DNA of 35,904 nucleotides from Planctomycetota bacterium. Lineage in GTDB: Bacteria > Planctomycetota > Planctomycetia > Planctomycetales > Planctomycetaceae. The stretch covers positions 1 through 35,904 of the forward strand of contig QWPB01000114.1 in NCBI GenBank assembly GCA_003671275.1. Direction: 5' to 3'. Positions 26,101-33,106 of the stretch are shown here, in pieces. Every line of letters begins with the position of its first letter. Positions within the stretch are counted from its first letter, which is position 1. The notes under the pieces were generated by a model, which had not been told where the DNA came from, did no database searches, and worked only from the letters and a program-made list of their open reading frames with translations. A program made the translations under genes and the position numbers.

Positions 26101-29100
26101 ACTTCGCCGATGGTGAGATCAACAACAACGGTGACTTCATCAACGCCCCAGCCACGGGGGTGATTGGCAACGGCGTGGGCGATGGCATCGATGCCACGGC
26201 CAATGGCGACAACTCCGTCGCAGGGAACACTCAGATCACCCTGAATCTGACGAACGCCATCATCACGGGGAACGAAGAAGACGCTCTGAATTCATCGATC
26301 AGCAATGGCGGCTCGGTCAACATCAATCTGAACGGGGGTTCGATCGGTGGCGGCATCGATGTCCCCTGTGCGGATGGACCGCTGGCCTTTGTCGAGTTCA
26401 CGCTCAATGGAACCACGGTGGTCAGCTCGTCCCAGTTGATTCTGTGTGCCAAGAATGGCGGGACGCTCAATGCCACCGTGGCAAACATCGACTTCAGCAA
26501 CAACGATGGTCAGGGAATCATTCTGCTGGCTGAATCGGGCGGCGACATCAATGCCAACCTGTCGCATATCGATGTTCGTAACAACGGGAACAACGTGTTC
26601 ACGCCGATCGACCCGGACGTGAACCCGCCCATCACGACGGTGACCGGGGCCATCCAGGGAGTGGTGACCGGGGTTGGATCCACCATCGACCTGACCATGG
26701 ATGAGATGGTTGTGGTGAACAACCTGCAGGGTGGTCTGGACCTGAGTGTTGAAAACGGTGGTGTCCTGAACGCAACCATCACCGACAGCAACTTCTCGGA
26801 TAACGGGGCTTCGGGCTCCTTCGATGCGATTCGAATCGACGTGGATGGTGCTGGTTCCACGGCCAATGTGGGGCTCACCAACATCCTGGCCAACAACGCC
26901 ACCGACGATGGACTCGACTTCGTCACGACCGCAGGTGGTACGTTCAACCTGACGATGAACACGGTCGACGCCACCGGTGCCGGTGGCGATGGATTCTCCT
27001 TCACGCTGGACAACAGCACCGGCAGCATCGACAGCACCGGGCTGGATATCGACGACGCCGATGGCCGGGCTGTCAACCTGCTGGCGGATAACACCAGCTC
27101 GCTCACCGTGACCAACTTCGACAATGTCACCGGACGCAATGCCGGTGAAGAAGGTCTGAAACTGGATGTCCTCAACGGTTCGACGCTGACCGCCTTCAAC
27201 AGCCAGACACTGAACTTCGCGGACTCGGGCCGACTTGTGCCTGCCGTCAACGGCGTCGACATCCTGGTGGCGAACGCCAGCACGACTCCGGTGATCGTCC
27301 TCAACGATGTCAACGCCGACAATGCGGGTGGTCGAGGCTTGCTGGTGACTGCTACGGATCCCACCGTGAGCCTGGCCGGATTGACGGTCAATGGCGGCAG
27401 CTTCGCGGGTGCGGGTGACACCGGCGTCGAAATCAACATCGCCAATCAGACCATTCCCACGACCGTCCAGTTGACGAATGTGAATGCCAGCAACGCCGGA
27501 GACTACGGCGTCCAGCTGAACATCAACAACGTGACCGGTGGTCAGACGGATGTGATCCTGAACGGTGTGGTGGCGAACAATGCCGCCGGTGACGATGGTC
27601 TGGAACTGAACGTCACGGGGCTGGGTGCCACCGATTCGACGCAGATCGCCATCTCGGGCGGATCATCGTTCAACAACGCCGCCAACGAAGGCGTCGACAT
27701 CAATCTGGATGGGGCGGTGGGATCGTTCGCCGAACTGATCTTCAGTGGTGTGTCCGCCAACGATGCCACCAACGATGGTATCAACATCAGCCCGACCAGT
27801 GGACTCGATCTGTTTGTGGGTGACTTCCGCAACGTCTCGGCCATCAACGCCGGGGGGGATGGCCTGGAAGTGATCGCCAACAGCCCGAGCGGATTGCGAT
27901 TGTTCGCCGCGAACAACGTGAATGTCAGCGGTGCCGGGGATGACGGTGTCCTGATGCAGGCCTTCGGACCACAGTCCGGTCCGGCTGTCATCAGCTTCGA
28001 CACGTTGAACGCCAGCAATGCCGGTGGATCGGGTGTGAATATCGACCTGATCGATGCTCCGGGTGCCAGCTCGGTCAGCCTGACGGATGTGAATGCCAGT
28101 GGAGCCCAGACCGGCGACGGGGTGAGCATCCTGGCCGCGATGTCCAACACGGGTGATTCGACCGCGATTTCGCTGAACACGGTGGATGTGAGCAATGCCG
28201 ATGTGGATGGCCTGAATATCCGGCTGTTCGGCAACGGCACTCCGGGCGACACGACTTCCGCGATTTCGCTGAATGGTCTGACCGCAACCGGGGCCACCGA
28301 GGATGGGATCGATATCGGGATCGACACGGGTGTCACGGCCACGGTGGCCCAGTTTGACAACGTGATCGCGACCGGTAACCGTGAGAACGGAATCCAGATC
28401 GACGTGGAGGGCGGCTCGGTCCTGACCCAGTTCACCGCCGATGGAATCGATCTCTCCAACAACGCTCTGAGCGGCATCGGATTCGATGGGCTCGATATCC
28501 AGGTGCATGACGCCGGATCGTCGGCCTCGTTTGATCTGTCGAACCTCACGGTCGACAACAGCGGCGGTCGCGGGATCGATCTGGATGTCTACGACGGAGG
28601 TGACCTGACATTCAACGTGGATACCGCATCGATCGCCAACAGCGGCATCGGGGGCATCGATATCAACGTCGGAATGATCGACGAGAATCACAACGCGGCT
28701 CCGATTGCTGCTGGTCCGGGCACCTTCACTTCCAGCCTGACCGATGTGACGATTCAGAACAGTGGTGCCACGCCGCTGAATCAGGCCGATGGTCTGAACA
28801 TCGATGTCGATGGGGCCGGCTCAGTGGCCACTGTGACATTCGACCATGTGCTGTCCAACAACAACGACCAGGACGGCTTCGATATCAATGTGGATAACGG
28901 AGCTGACGGAACCTTCGTGGTGAACAACGCCACCACCGGTAATAGCAACGCCGGCACGGGCTTCGAGTTCACCGCAGACGGAGCCGCCACGACGGTCTCG
29001 TTGACCTCCACCGCAGGCATCCTGGGTGACAATACCTTCAACAACAACTTCGGCGATGCCCTGACTCCGCTGGATGGGCCGGGGGTCTCGGTCATCCTGA

Positions 29101-32100
29101 CCAATGCAGTCACCGCCACCAACCTGGTGATCGGAGCCAGTGCCTCGGGGAACGATGGCGATGGTCTCCAGGTGATCGCCAACGATGGAACCGGGGTGAC
29201 GATCAACAACTTCGGAATCTCGGGCACCGCTCTCCAGGTGGACAACAACGCAGGGAACGGACTGCTGGTGGACTTCTTCGCCGTGAATGGGGTCAACGCC
29301 TTCGATCTGACCAACGTCTCGGTCACGGGGAACGCCCTGGATCAGATCCATGCCGAGTTCCGCAGCATGACCATGGATCACATCTCGCTGGAGAATGTGA
29401 CTGCCACGGGAATCGGGGGTGGAACCGGCGACGGGATCGATATCACATTGCTGGACACCACACTGACGAATGCGGGATACGCCTTCACCGTGGACAGTGT
29501 GGTCTCGACCAACAACGGGGGATTCGGTCTCAACCTGAACGTGGATGAAGCCGGTGTTCCGGATGCCATTCAGACTGCCGGAATCACCAACGGCCTGATC
29601 ACAGCCAGCGAATTCGCCAACAACGGAGCGGCTGGGGTCCGGATGACGTTCGGGGGTGACTCGGTCAACAACTTTGACATCCTGCTGAACACGGCCGGTT
29701 TCCATGACAACGCCCAGGAAGGAATCCTGGTCGAGGTTCAGGACGCCGCGACCTTCCAGATTGGTGAAGCCAACTCGATCCTGAATACGAACCTGATCCT
29801 GCCAGGTCGGTCGATGTACGAGAACCAGATTACCGACAACGGCGGCATCGGCTTCCACGTGGTGGCCAGCGAGCCCCTCGATGTGAACCTGATCACTCCC
29901 GATCTGGTCGGACCACGCGTCGTGTTGCACCTGGGTGACCCGGACCGCAACCCGAACGTGATCACCGGAAACACCGACGCCGCCATGGCGATCGAAATGT
30001 CCGGCGACGCCACGGGACAGTTCACCATCAACAGCTCGATCCTGTCTGAGACCGTCAACGGAGCCAACGCCAACTTCAATGGTGACGGACTGGCCTTCCG
30101 GATGACCGACTTCGCCTCGCTGGAATCGTTGACGATCGACGGGGCGACCTCGACCCTCGACATCAACGACAATGCGGGCAGCGGCCTGGTGACGAATATC
30201 AGCCGGTTCTCCGAACTGGGGACGACCAGCCGGTTGACGGTGCTGAACTCGACGATCGAGCGAAACGGGCTGCACGGCATCGACATTCAACGAAATGACA
30301 ATGCCCTGTACGGACCGGATTCGGCCAACAATGCGATCATCATCGGTTCCGCCAACAACGGTAACCTGATTCGCGACAACCAGCAGAACGGTTTGAATCT
30401 CGTCCTCGGAAACGCTCCGGGCGGCATCCTGCCATTCGACATCGATGTCACCGACAACGTGTTCGAACGGAATCTGAACGGGGTGTTCCTCAACGGAACG
30501 GGTAACGCCCAGTTCGTCGGAAACATCTCGGACAACGACTTCGACGCCAACCGTCAGGACGGAATCCAGGTGGTTCTGGAGAACAACGCCGCCATCGGCG
30601 ATCCCCGCCTGGCGAACAACCCGGGCCTGATTCCGTTCCTGTTCGAAGGGAACCAGATTCTCAACAGTGTTCGGGACGGGATTCGGTTCGACACCAACTT
30701 CACCAACGAAGCCGGGCTGTTCGGTGCGGGGGCATACGCCAACGTGTTGATCACCGAGAGTGCGAACTTCCTGGATGGCTTCGGCGATCCGGTTCGGACG
30801 CTGATCGATGGCAACGGAGTCCACGGGGTCCACATCATCGACAACAGCGACTTCGTCGCAGCTCCGGGTGTGGCCGTGACTAGTCAGAACACCTACCAGA
30901 TCATCAACTCGGACATCACCAACAACACGGTGGATGGTATCCACGTGAATGTGGCAAACAACGCGGGCATTCGAGATTTCAACAACGGCATCAACCTGAT
31001 TGTGGGTGACCCGAACAATGCGGATCAACGCGATGTGCAGATCAACAACAACGGGGATGACGGAATCGATCTCGAACTCGCCGACTCCGACAGCATCACG
31101 AACATCATTCGCATCGCCCAGACCACGCTCGCCTTCAACGGGGCGACCGGAGATGCGACGGGTGGAAACGGAATTGAGACGGATGTGCTGAGCTCCGGAT
31201 CGATGAACATGTCCTTGGAAACTCTGGACATCATGAACAATGCCGATGACGGCATGCGGTTCGACATCTCCACCACGCGGGCCAGTGCCACCAAGTCGCA
31301 AGTCGGTACCGCCACCACCGTGAATGCGGTGACGCTGGTCGAAATGTACGGGGTCGATTCCTCGCAGAACGGTGGACGCGGACTGAATGCGATCATGACC
31401 CACGATCGCATCAACAGTGGTGCCGCCTCGACCAGTGTGTTCAACATTGGACGCGGCGACCGGACCGTGGACCCGATTTCGCCCGATCCCCGCCAGACGA
31501 CCTTCGTCAACCGGTTCAACGGCAATGCTCGGGAAGGGGTGGTGTTCGACATGCAGGCTACCAGCCTGGATCAGGACACCGTGGCCGCGAATCCGTTCCC
31601 ACACAGCTTGCAGACCGACATCAACGACGATGTGTTTGTCGATGTGAACTTGCCGCAAAACTCCGCTGCACTGAACAGTGGATTGGACCGTCCAAGCACG
31701 GCTCATCTTCTGGTGAGCAATGGCAGTTTGCATGACGATCTTGGAAATGTGCCGCCACAGCCATCCGTGGCCGAAACGCGGATTCACCAGGTCTCCACGA
31801 TCAACTTCATCCACAACGAAGTCTCAAACAACGGAACGAACTTCGAAGACGGCGTGGCCTTCGGTATCGGTGCCATGACCCGGCTGAATGCCACGATCGC
31901 TGGAAACAGCTTTGGTGGAAACGTGGGTGACGACATCCGCGTCTATCCGCAGCGATCCAGCGAACTCAATCCGCCGAATTCGTTTAACGATACGGCCAAC
32001 GATGGATCCCACAGCTACCTCGTGCATGATCCGGTGGCCTATGCGGACCTCGTCTTCGGCTCGGTCGATACCAACCTGGATGGAACGCCCGACACCACCT

Positions 32101-32417
32101 TCGGAAACGGACGCAGTCCTGATGCCAGCACCGCCGCATCCGATGCGGTGGCCAAGGGTGAACAGATCGCGATCCTGACGTTCGGAACCAATCAGACTAG
32201 TCAGATCACGGAAGACGGTGTTTACACGAACAACGATCCGATCACGGGTACAAACCGTTCGGTCCGGCTGGCCGGTCAAGTTCAGATCAACGGCATCTTC
32301 GATGATGAAACCATCAACGACTTCTTCGAGAACGGTGTGCAGCAGAACATCGACAATCAGTTCTTGTTCTTCCTGCAGAACCTGGCCACCCAGAATCCAG
32401 ACCCACTCTTCCCGTAA
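20112..32417 (+). CDS. Giant inverse-autotransporter-like surface protein with beta-helix passenger (about 4,101 aa)
   Basis: One uninterrupted frame. It starts with a Sec signal peptide (residues 1-22, MSASKAFAFSLAILLGAGQASA). Residues about 47-271 are alternating strands with aromatic girdle positions (GGYFWAQGDFG, MGLNVGLGYRRLF, GIVGVNSFYTLDQS, LLNLSLSKDDMYGSQVNLAATYFFG), fitting the N-terminal beta-barrel of intimin/invasin-type inverse autotransporters. A basic linker (DRTRRSNRIETREIVVRP) and a cap-like domain with two cysteines follow. Then come about 3,500 residues of coils of 25-30 residues with a turn of type N-A-G-G/D-D-G-I and Asn/Ser/Thr-rich strands, that is a right-handed beta-helix. 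I see only four cysteines in all and no C-terminal anchor, sorting signal or barrel. Export of the passenger through its own N-terminal barrel in the outer membrane is inferred. The start at 20112 is chosen by the signal peptide; an in-frame ATG at 20085 is less likely. Adhesion or surface-layer function is likely but unproven. Confidence 0.85.
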   Translation: MSASKAFAFSLAILLGAGQASAQGVMYDEPIDTGADSSGSISGAAPIGSAGGYFWAQGDFGERPGVPGNYATIGAFAPLDFLGADQQFFIDGNMMINDSTEMGLNVGLGYRRLFDSIGIVGVNSFYTLDQSQNGFSYSRSSFGAEWLTDYFQLTGNLYVPFDSSENNIGPVILTKDSLFLNNNLAFRNIQNAETPLKGADIEVGVPIPGADWLSVHGGAYLWDGKNSEEVKGTRARVQADLTNVLLNLSLSKDDMYGSQVNLAATYFFGAHAPSYAPRSKDLYDRMNDRTRRSNRIETREIVVRPIELAINPDTGLAYTFTHVDNTAAAGGDGTTELRLNNLGLASGTGSDIILVHRGTTTLGTPLTAGAGLVMADNQRLFGEGCPTFIDVANRPGAPCPLPGWATTGTNPFVAGGAGVNIVTLADNNIVSGLNMVTGVGGNAIVGNGIQDFTLTKLNRDISPPTTTGAGGGIVLNNATGVGVIDDFGFNIPSAVGPNGIAITNTNTTPLNVSITNGRYLNGGENGILLSGNNADISATINNVLNSGSSTGLRLNATNTGDVLANVTNSQFNNAVGAAPGTGDGLMVTANGGDARLNISNSTATNAARDGLHLDAVNGGQATASVNTLDLSNAGVDALFANADDSRINLTATGVNGTGAGDDGLDFRLTNGSQLFGTVNNSNLSGAGDDGVVGVLGSGSNAVLQINNTSLANAGGNGLFVTTSGTSQFVGSLTDSSLDSATENGVRLDTAGTSRSTLTLDNSDATNAGQNGLVATTVGNSRTDLVLIDQAFDGAGQDAINLAATTNSLILVSGNNVSGAGAGDDGLQISADDARIGLNWSNTGSFAGATDDGINFVGINGANIGIGISGSPSSFDGAGGDGISGSLNNSTGTMVLSDVTFQNAGGEGIGITAIDSTFNGSITDGSFNNAGSNGARLTLSNSTGNLVLNNTDLFNAGGDALVVSAINGSGSTVNLLNGISLDSAGDDAIDVNVTDSTALVVGSGVSGNNATDDAIHASSDNGEVGILLANAGSFTAPGGDGIDFSGINSSTLNIQVAGFPAVSSFDNAGANGVIGTLDNSTATLGLSNTSFDNAALEGLGITANNGSLFDGTVVNGSFENAGGNAVRMTLDDSDGSLILSTVDASGAGGHGVTVTSANNSTATLGLLNGVSLDDAALDAINIAASNSSSVGGAGTGVSGSNAGDDGIDLSATTGSAIQLTLNQTGSFANAGGDGIVTSAVDGSLVDLTVTGPGASFNGATGFGASVTATNGSAGILDLNGVTVQNAGLDAIQGTANVGSLVRMDLTNVALDNAGDDAFDLLASNGSLLEVVGNGVSGPNATDDALHAEALTASRVDVNLSATGSFASAGDDGIDFIGTAGSSVNLVISGAPSSFDGAGDNGVIGVLTDSAGTLNLTNTTFRNAGTDGLHLDLTNSTLTGSVVGSDFSRPGPAPSGDDGLELLLDNSNMTLNFTGTPVDNAGDDAIHIEAINGSLLNTKFTGGSLVNAGGDMTDITFAGGSVVNFNLDPVATGANQNGLRFTGTTGGILNADISDSPMSIATDVVGQNGVLGTLNNATANLRLTNSDISNATLDGINVNAQNGSTFNATITNSQVSNAGGDGLELTLIDSQSSITFDDSNLNGAGGDGIRVNGTNSTFNLNLSNGIDIDDATGDAMEFVADDSTFTLNGNAGVTANNAGGDALRIIATNASTVTGVFNDLDLDNASANAIDLQATDSTINIQGRGLTTGDSAGDDAIRMAGLNSNVTLQLFNAGSFANAGGDGVDISGDDSLIGFRFSGAAPGAANLSGANNNGIVANLINGSVGQFIMDDFQIQGSGLNGINLGLINSDIVNSTFTNGQVDNNGQDGVVGNRSGLRIVADTDSNIGTRAGQVPGLTFDGVSFQNDATNPRPQQHGLDISVDGDSFVGASFIGADIRNNDGDGVLLDVNPNASPLDTSLAVLNFSNTFVNTNWGDGLHITATNGTDDATPPQLSGAIINFADGEINNNGDFINAPATGVIGNGVGDGIDATANGDNSVAGNTQITLNLTNAIITGNEEDALNSSISNGGSVNINLNGGSIGGGIDVPCADGPLAFVEFTLNGTTVVSSSQLILCAKNGGTLNATVANIDFSNNDGQGIILLAESGGDINANLSHIDVRNNGNNVFTPIDPDVNPPITTVTGAIQGVVTGVGSTIDLTMDEMVVVNNLQGGLDLSVENGGVLNATITDSNFSDNGASGSFDAIRIDVDGAGSTANVGLTNILANNATDDGLDFVTTAGGTFNLTMNTVDATGAGGDGFSFTLDNSTGSIDSTGLDIDDADGRAVNLLADNTSSLTVTNFDNVTGRNAGEEGLKLDVLNGSTLTAFNSQTLNFADSGRLVPAVNGVDILVANASTTPVIVLNDVNADNAGGRGLLVTATDPTVSLAGLTVNGGSFAGAGDTGVEINIANQTIPTTVQLTNVNASNAGDYGVQLNINNVTGGQTDVILNGVVANNAAGDDGLELNVTGLGATDSTQIAISGGSSFNNAANEGVDINLDGAVGSFAELIFSGVSANDATNDGINISPTSGLDLFVGDFRNVSAINAGGDGLEVIANSPSGLRLFAANNVNVSGAGDDGVLMQAFGPQSGPAVISFDTLNASNAGGSGVNIDLIDAPGASSVSLTDVNASGAQTGDGVSILAAMSNTGDSTAISLNTVDVSNADVDGLNIRLFGNGTPGDTTSAISLNGLTATGATEDGIDIGIDTGVTATVAQFDNVIATGNRENGIQIDVEGGSVLTQFTADGIDLSNNALSGIGFDGLDIQVHDAGSSASFDLSNLTVDNSGGRGIDLDVYDGGDLTFNVDTASIANSGIGGIDINVGMIDENHNAAPIAAGPGTFTSSLTDVTIQNSGATPLNQADGLNIDVDGAGSVATVTFDHVLSNNNDQDGFDINVDNGADGTFVVNNATTGNSNAGTGFEFTADGAATTVSLTSTAGILGDNTFNNNFGDALTPLDGPGVSVILTNAVTATNLVIGASASGNDGDGLQVIANDGTGVTINNFGISGTALQVDNNAGNGLLVDFFAVNGVNAFDLTNVSVTGNALDQIHAEFRSMTMDHISLENVTATGIGGGTGDGIDITLLDTTLTNAGYAFTVDSVVSTNNGGFGLNLNVDEAGVPDAIQTAGITNGLITASEFANNGAAGVRMTFGGDSVNNFDILLNTAGFHDNAQEGILVEVQDAATFQIGEANSILNTNLILPGRSMYENQITDNGGIGFHVVASEPLDVNLITPDLVGPRVVLHLGDPDRNPNVITGNTDAAMAIEMSGDATGQFTINSSILSETVNGANANFNGDGLAFRMTDFASLESLTIDGATSTLDINDNAGSGLVTNISRFSELGTTSRLTVLNSTIERNGLHGIDIQRNDNALYGPDSANNAIIIGSANNGNLIRDNQQNGLNLVLGNAPGGILPFDIDVTDNVFERNLNGVFLNGTGNAQFVGNISDNDFDANRQDGIQVVLENNAAIGDPRLANNPGLIPFLFEGNQILNSVRDGIRFDTNFTNEAGLFGAGAYANVLITESANFLDGFGDPVRTLIDGNGVHGVHIIDNSDFVAAPGVAVTSQNTYQIINSDITNNTVDGIHVNVANNAGIRDFNNGINLIVGDPNNADQRDVQINNNGDDGIDLELADSDSITNIIRIAQTTLAFNGATGDATGGNGIETDVLSSGSMNMSLETLDIMNNADDGMRFDISTTRASATKSQVGTATTVNAVTLVEMYGVDSSQNGGRGLNAIMTHDRINSGAASTSVFNIGRGDRTVDPISPDPRQTTFVNRFNGNAREGVVFDMQATSLDQDTVAANPFPHSLQTDINDDVFVDVNLPQNSAALNSGLDRPSTAHLLVSNGSLHDDLGNVPPQPSVAETRIHQVSTINFIHNEVSNNGTNFEDGVAFGIGAMTRLNATIAGNSFGGNVGDDIRVYPQRSSELNPPNSFNDTANDGSHSYLVHDPVAYADLVFGSVDTNLDGTPDTTFGNGRSPDASTAASDAVAKGEQIAILTFGTNQTSQITEDGVYTNNDPITGTNRSVRLAGQVQINGIFDDETINDFFENGVQQNIDNQFLFFLQNLATQNPDPLFP
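22557..24110 (+). repeat. In-frame super-repeats (188, 192 and 138 residues) in the beta-helix passenger
   Basis: The marker V-S-G-x-x-A-x-D-D recurs at 22557, 23121, 23697 and 24111. The units are therefore 564, 576 and 414 nt. The first two contain seven coils of 25-28 residues with matching order: AGSF, SSFD-AG, a QNAG/DNAA coil, a GSFNNAG coil, an NLLNG-type coil and a D(S/D)A coil. The third unit lacks two coils. A fourth copy begins at 24111 and decays. Unequal recombination between units is the likely origin. Nucleotide identity between units is only moderate, so the duplication is not very recent. Confidence 0.75.
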
Positions 32418-32443
32418 GATGGGGCTGATCGTGTGACACTCCG

Positions 32444-32483
32444 ACCGGCGGTGGCCTTCTCAGGCCCCCGCCGGTTCGGCTTT
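32444..32483 (+). terminator. Terminator-like hairpin after the giant gene
   Basis: ACCGGCGGTGGCC (32444-32456) pairs with GGCCCCCGCCGGT (32463-32475), 12 of 13 positions, around a 6-nt loop. Only a weak T-run (TTCGGCTTT) follows, 27 nt after the stop. Confidence 0.6.
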
Positions 32484-32567
32484 GAGAAGAAGCCCTCCCA
32501 TCGGACGGACTACGGATTTCCGTTTCGTGTGCAGCCAGGAGGTTGGAACGCTCCTCTTCGCGGATCA

Positions 32568-32588
32568 CCCCCTCTTTTCAAATGGGGG
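32568..32588. repeat. Short palindrome, CCCCC/GGGGG arms
   Basis: Five C at 32568-32572 face five G at 32584-32588 across TCTTTTCAAAT. In type it resembles the small G/C-armed palindromes sprinkled between planctomycete genes. The role is unknown. Confidence 0.35.
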
Positions 32589-32649
32589 AGGGAAGACGCA
32601 TTTTGAAACGGCTCCTGATCTCGTAACAGTCGGTTGAAAACGTGGGACA

Positions 32650-32696
32650 GGCTTCCAACCTGTCGATATTTTGAAGGAATTGACAGGCGGGAAGCC
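32650..32696. repeat. REP-like palindrome with GACAGG cores
   Basis: GGCTTCCAACCTGTC (32650-32664) and GACAGGCGGGAAGCC (32682-32696) pair at 13 of 15 positions across a 17-nt A+T-rich loop. The left flank GTGGGACAGG adds a smaller nested hairpin (GACAGG/CCTGTC, 32646-32664). I recall such 'GGACAGGCTTCCAGCCTGTC' elements in many copies in planctomycete chromosomes; that is memory, not a search. Confidence 0.55.
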
Positions 32697-33106
32697 AATC
32701 CGACGGCAGCGTCCAAACTCAAGGGACTGGAGCACTTTCGGAACTCGTCTTCAGTCGCCAATAGGAAACACTAATCCACACTAATCCGGAACCGAGTCAT
32801 GAGGTGCTGCTCAATCGCATGCATCTTCCGGATGAGTGGCAATGAGTGTTCCCCACTCGGGGTTGAAATCGCATTATCACGGAACTCAACTTCTAAAAAT
32901 GCTCTGGTTGCATCCCATCAACCAATGGATGCGAGCCCACGGATTCCGCGAAGACACTGGACAGCAGCGCGTACCGGCTGATCCCGAAATCAGCTCTTCC
33001 GCCCCGCAAGAGGCCGCCCGCACATCCCCGCCGCGCACATCATGCGGAACGCGAACCCAAGCGATCTTTAATTTCTGGGGATCGTCGCGCCCGCATCGAC
33101 AAGTTC

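Larger units (their letters stand above)
32484..33106. other. Gene-free spacer with palindromic elements
   Basis: No credible protein gene is seen between the giant gene's terminator and the end of the U32 gene. The left half holds two palindromes (32568-32588 and 32650-32696). The right half has a small perfect hairpin (GCTGAT/ATCAGC, 32977-32994) and GCATCC/GGATGC arms around 32920-32940, neither followed by a T-run. Short open frames here look like chance. Confidence 0.5.

Noticed and set aside
28821-31814. Antisense open frame of 997 codons within the giant gene, plus several of 200-340 codons
   Set aside because: They lie opposite a repetitive Asn/Gly/Asp-rich coding sequence whose codon bias keeps reverse frames open. 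The translations are His/Val/Asp/Arg-rich or Ser/Pro-rich with no domain, signal or SD.
20925-32000. Possible RTX calcium-binding nonapeptides (many GGDG and DDG motifs)
   Set aside because: Spacing is 25-30 residues, not 9, and the GGxGxDxxx pattern is not kept. The motif fits beta-helix turns.
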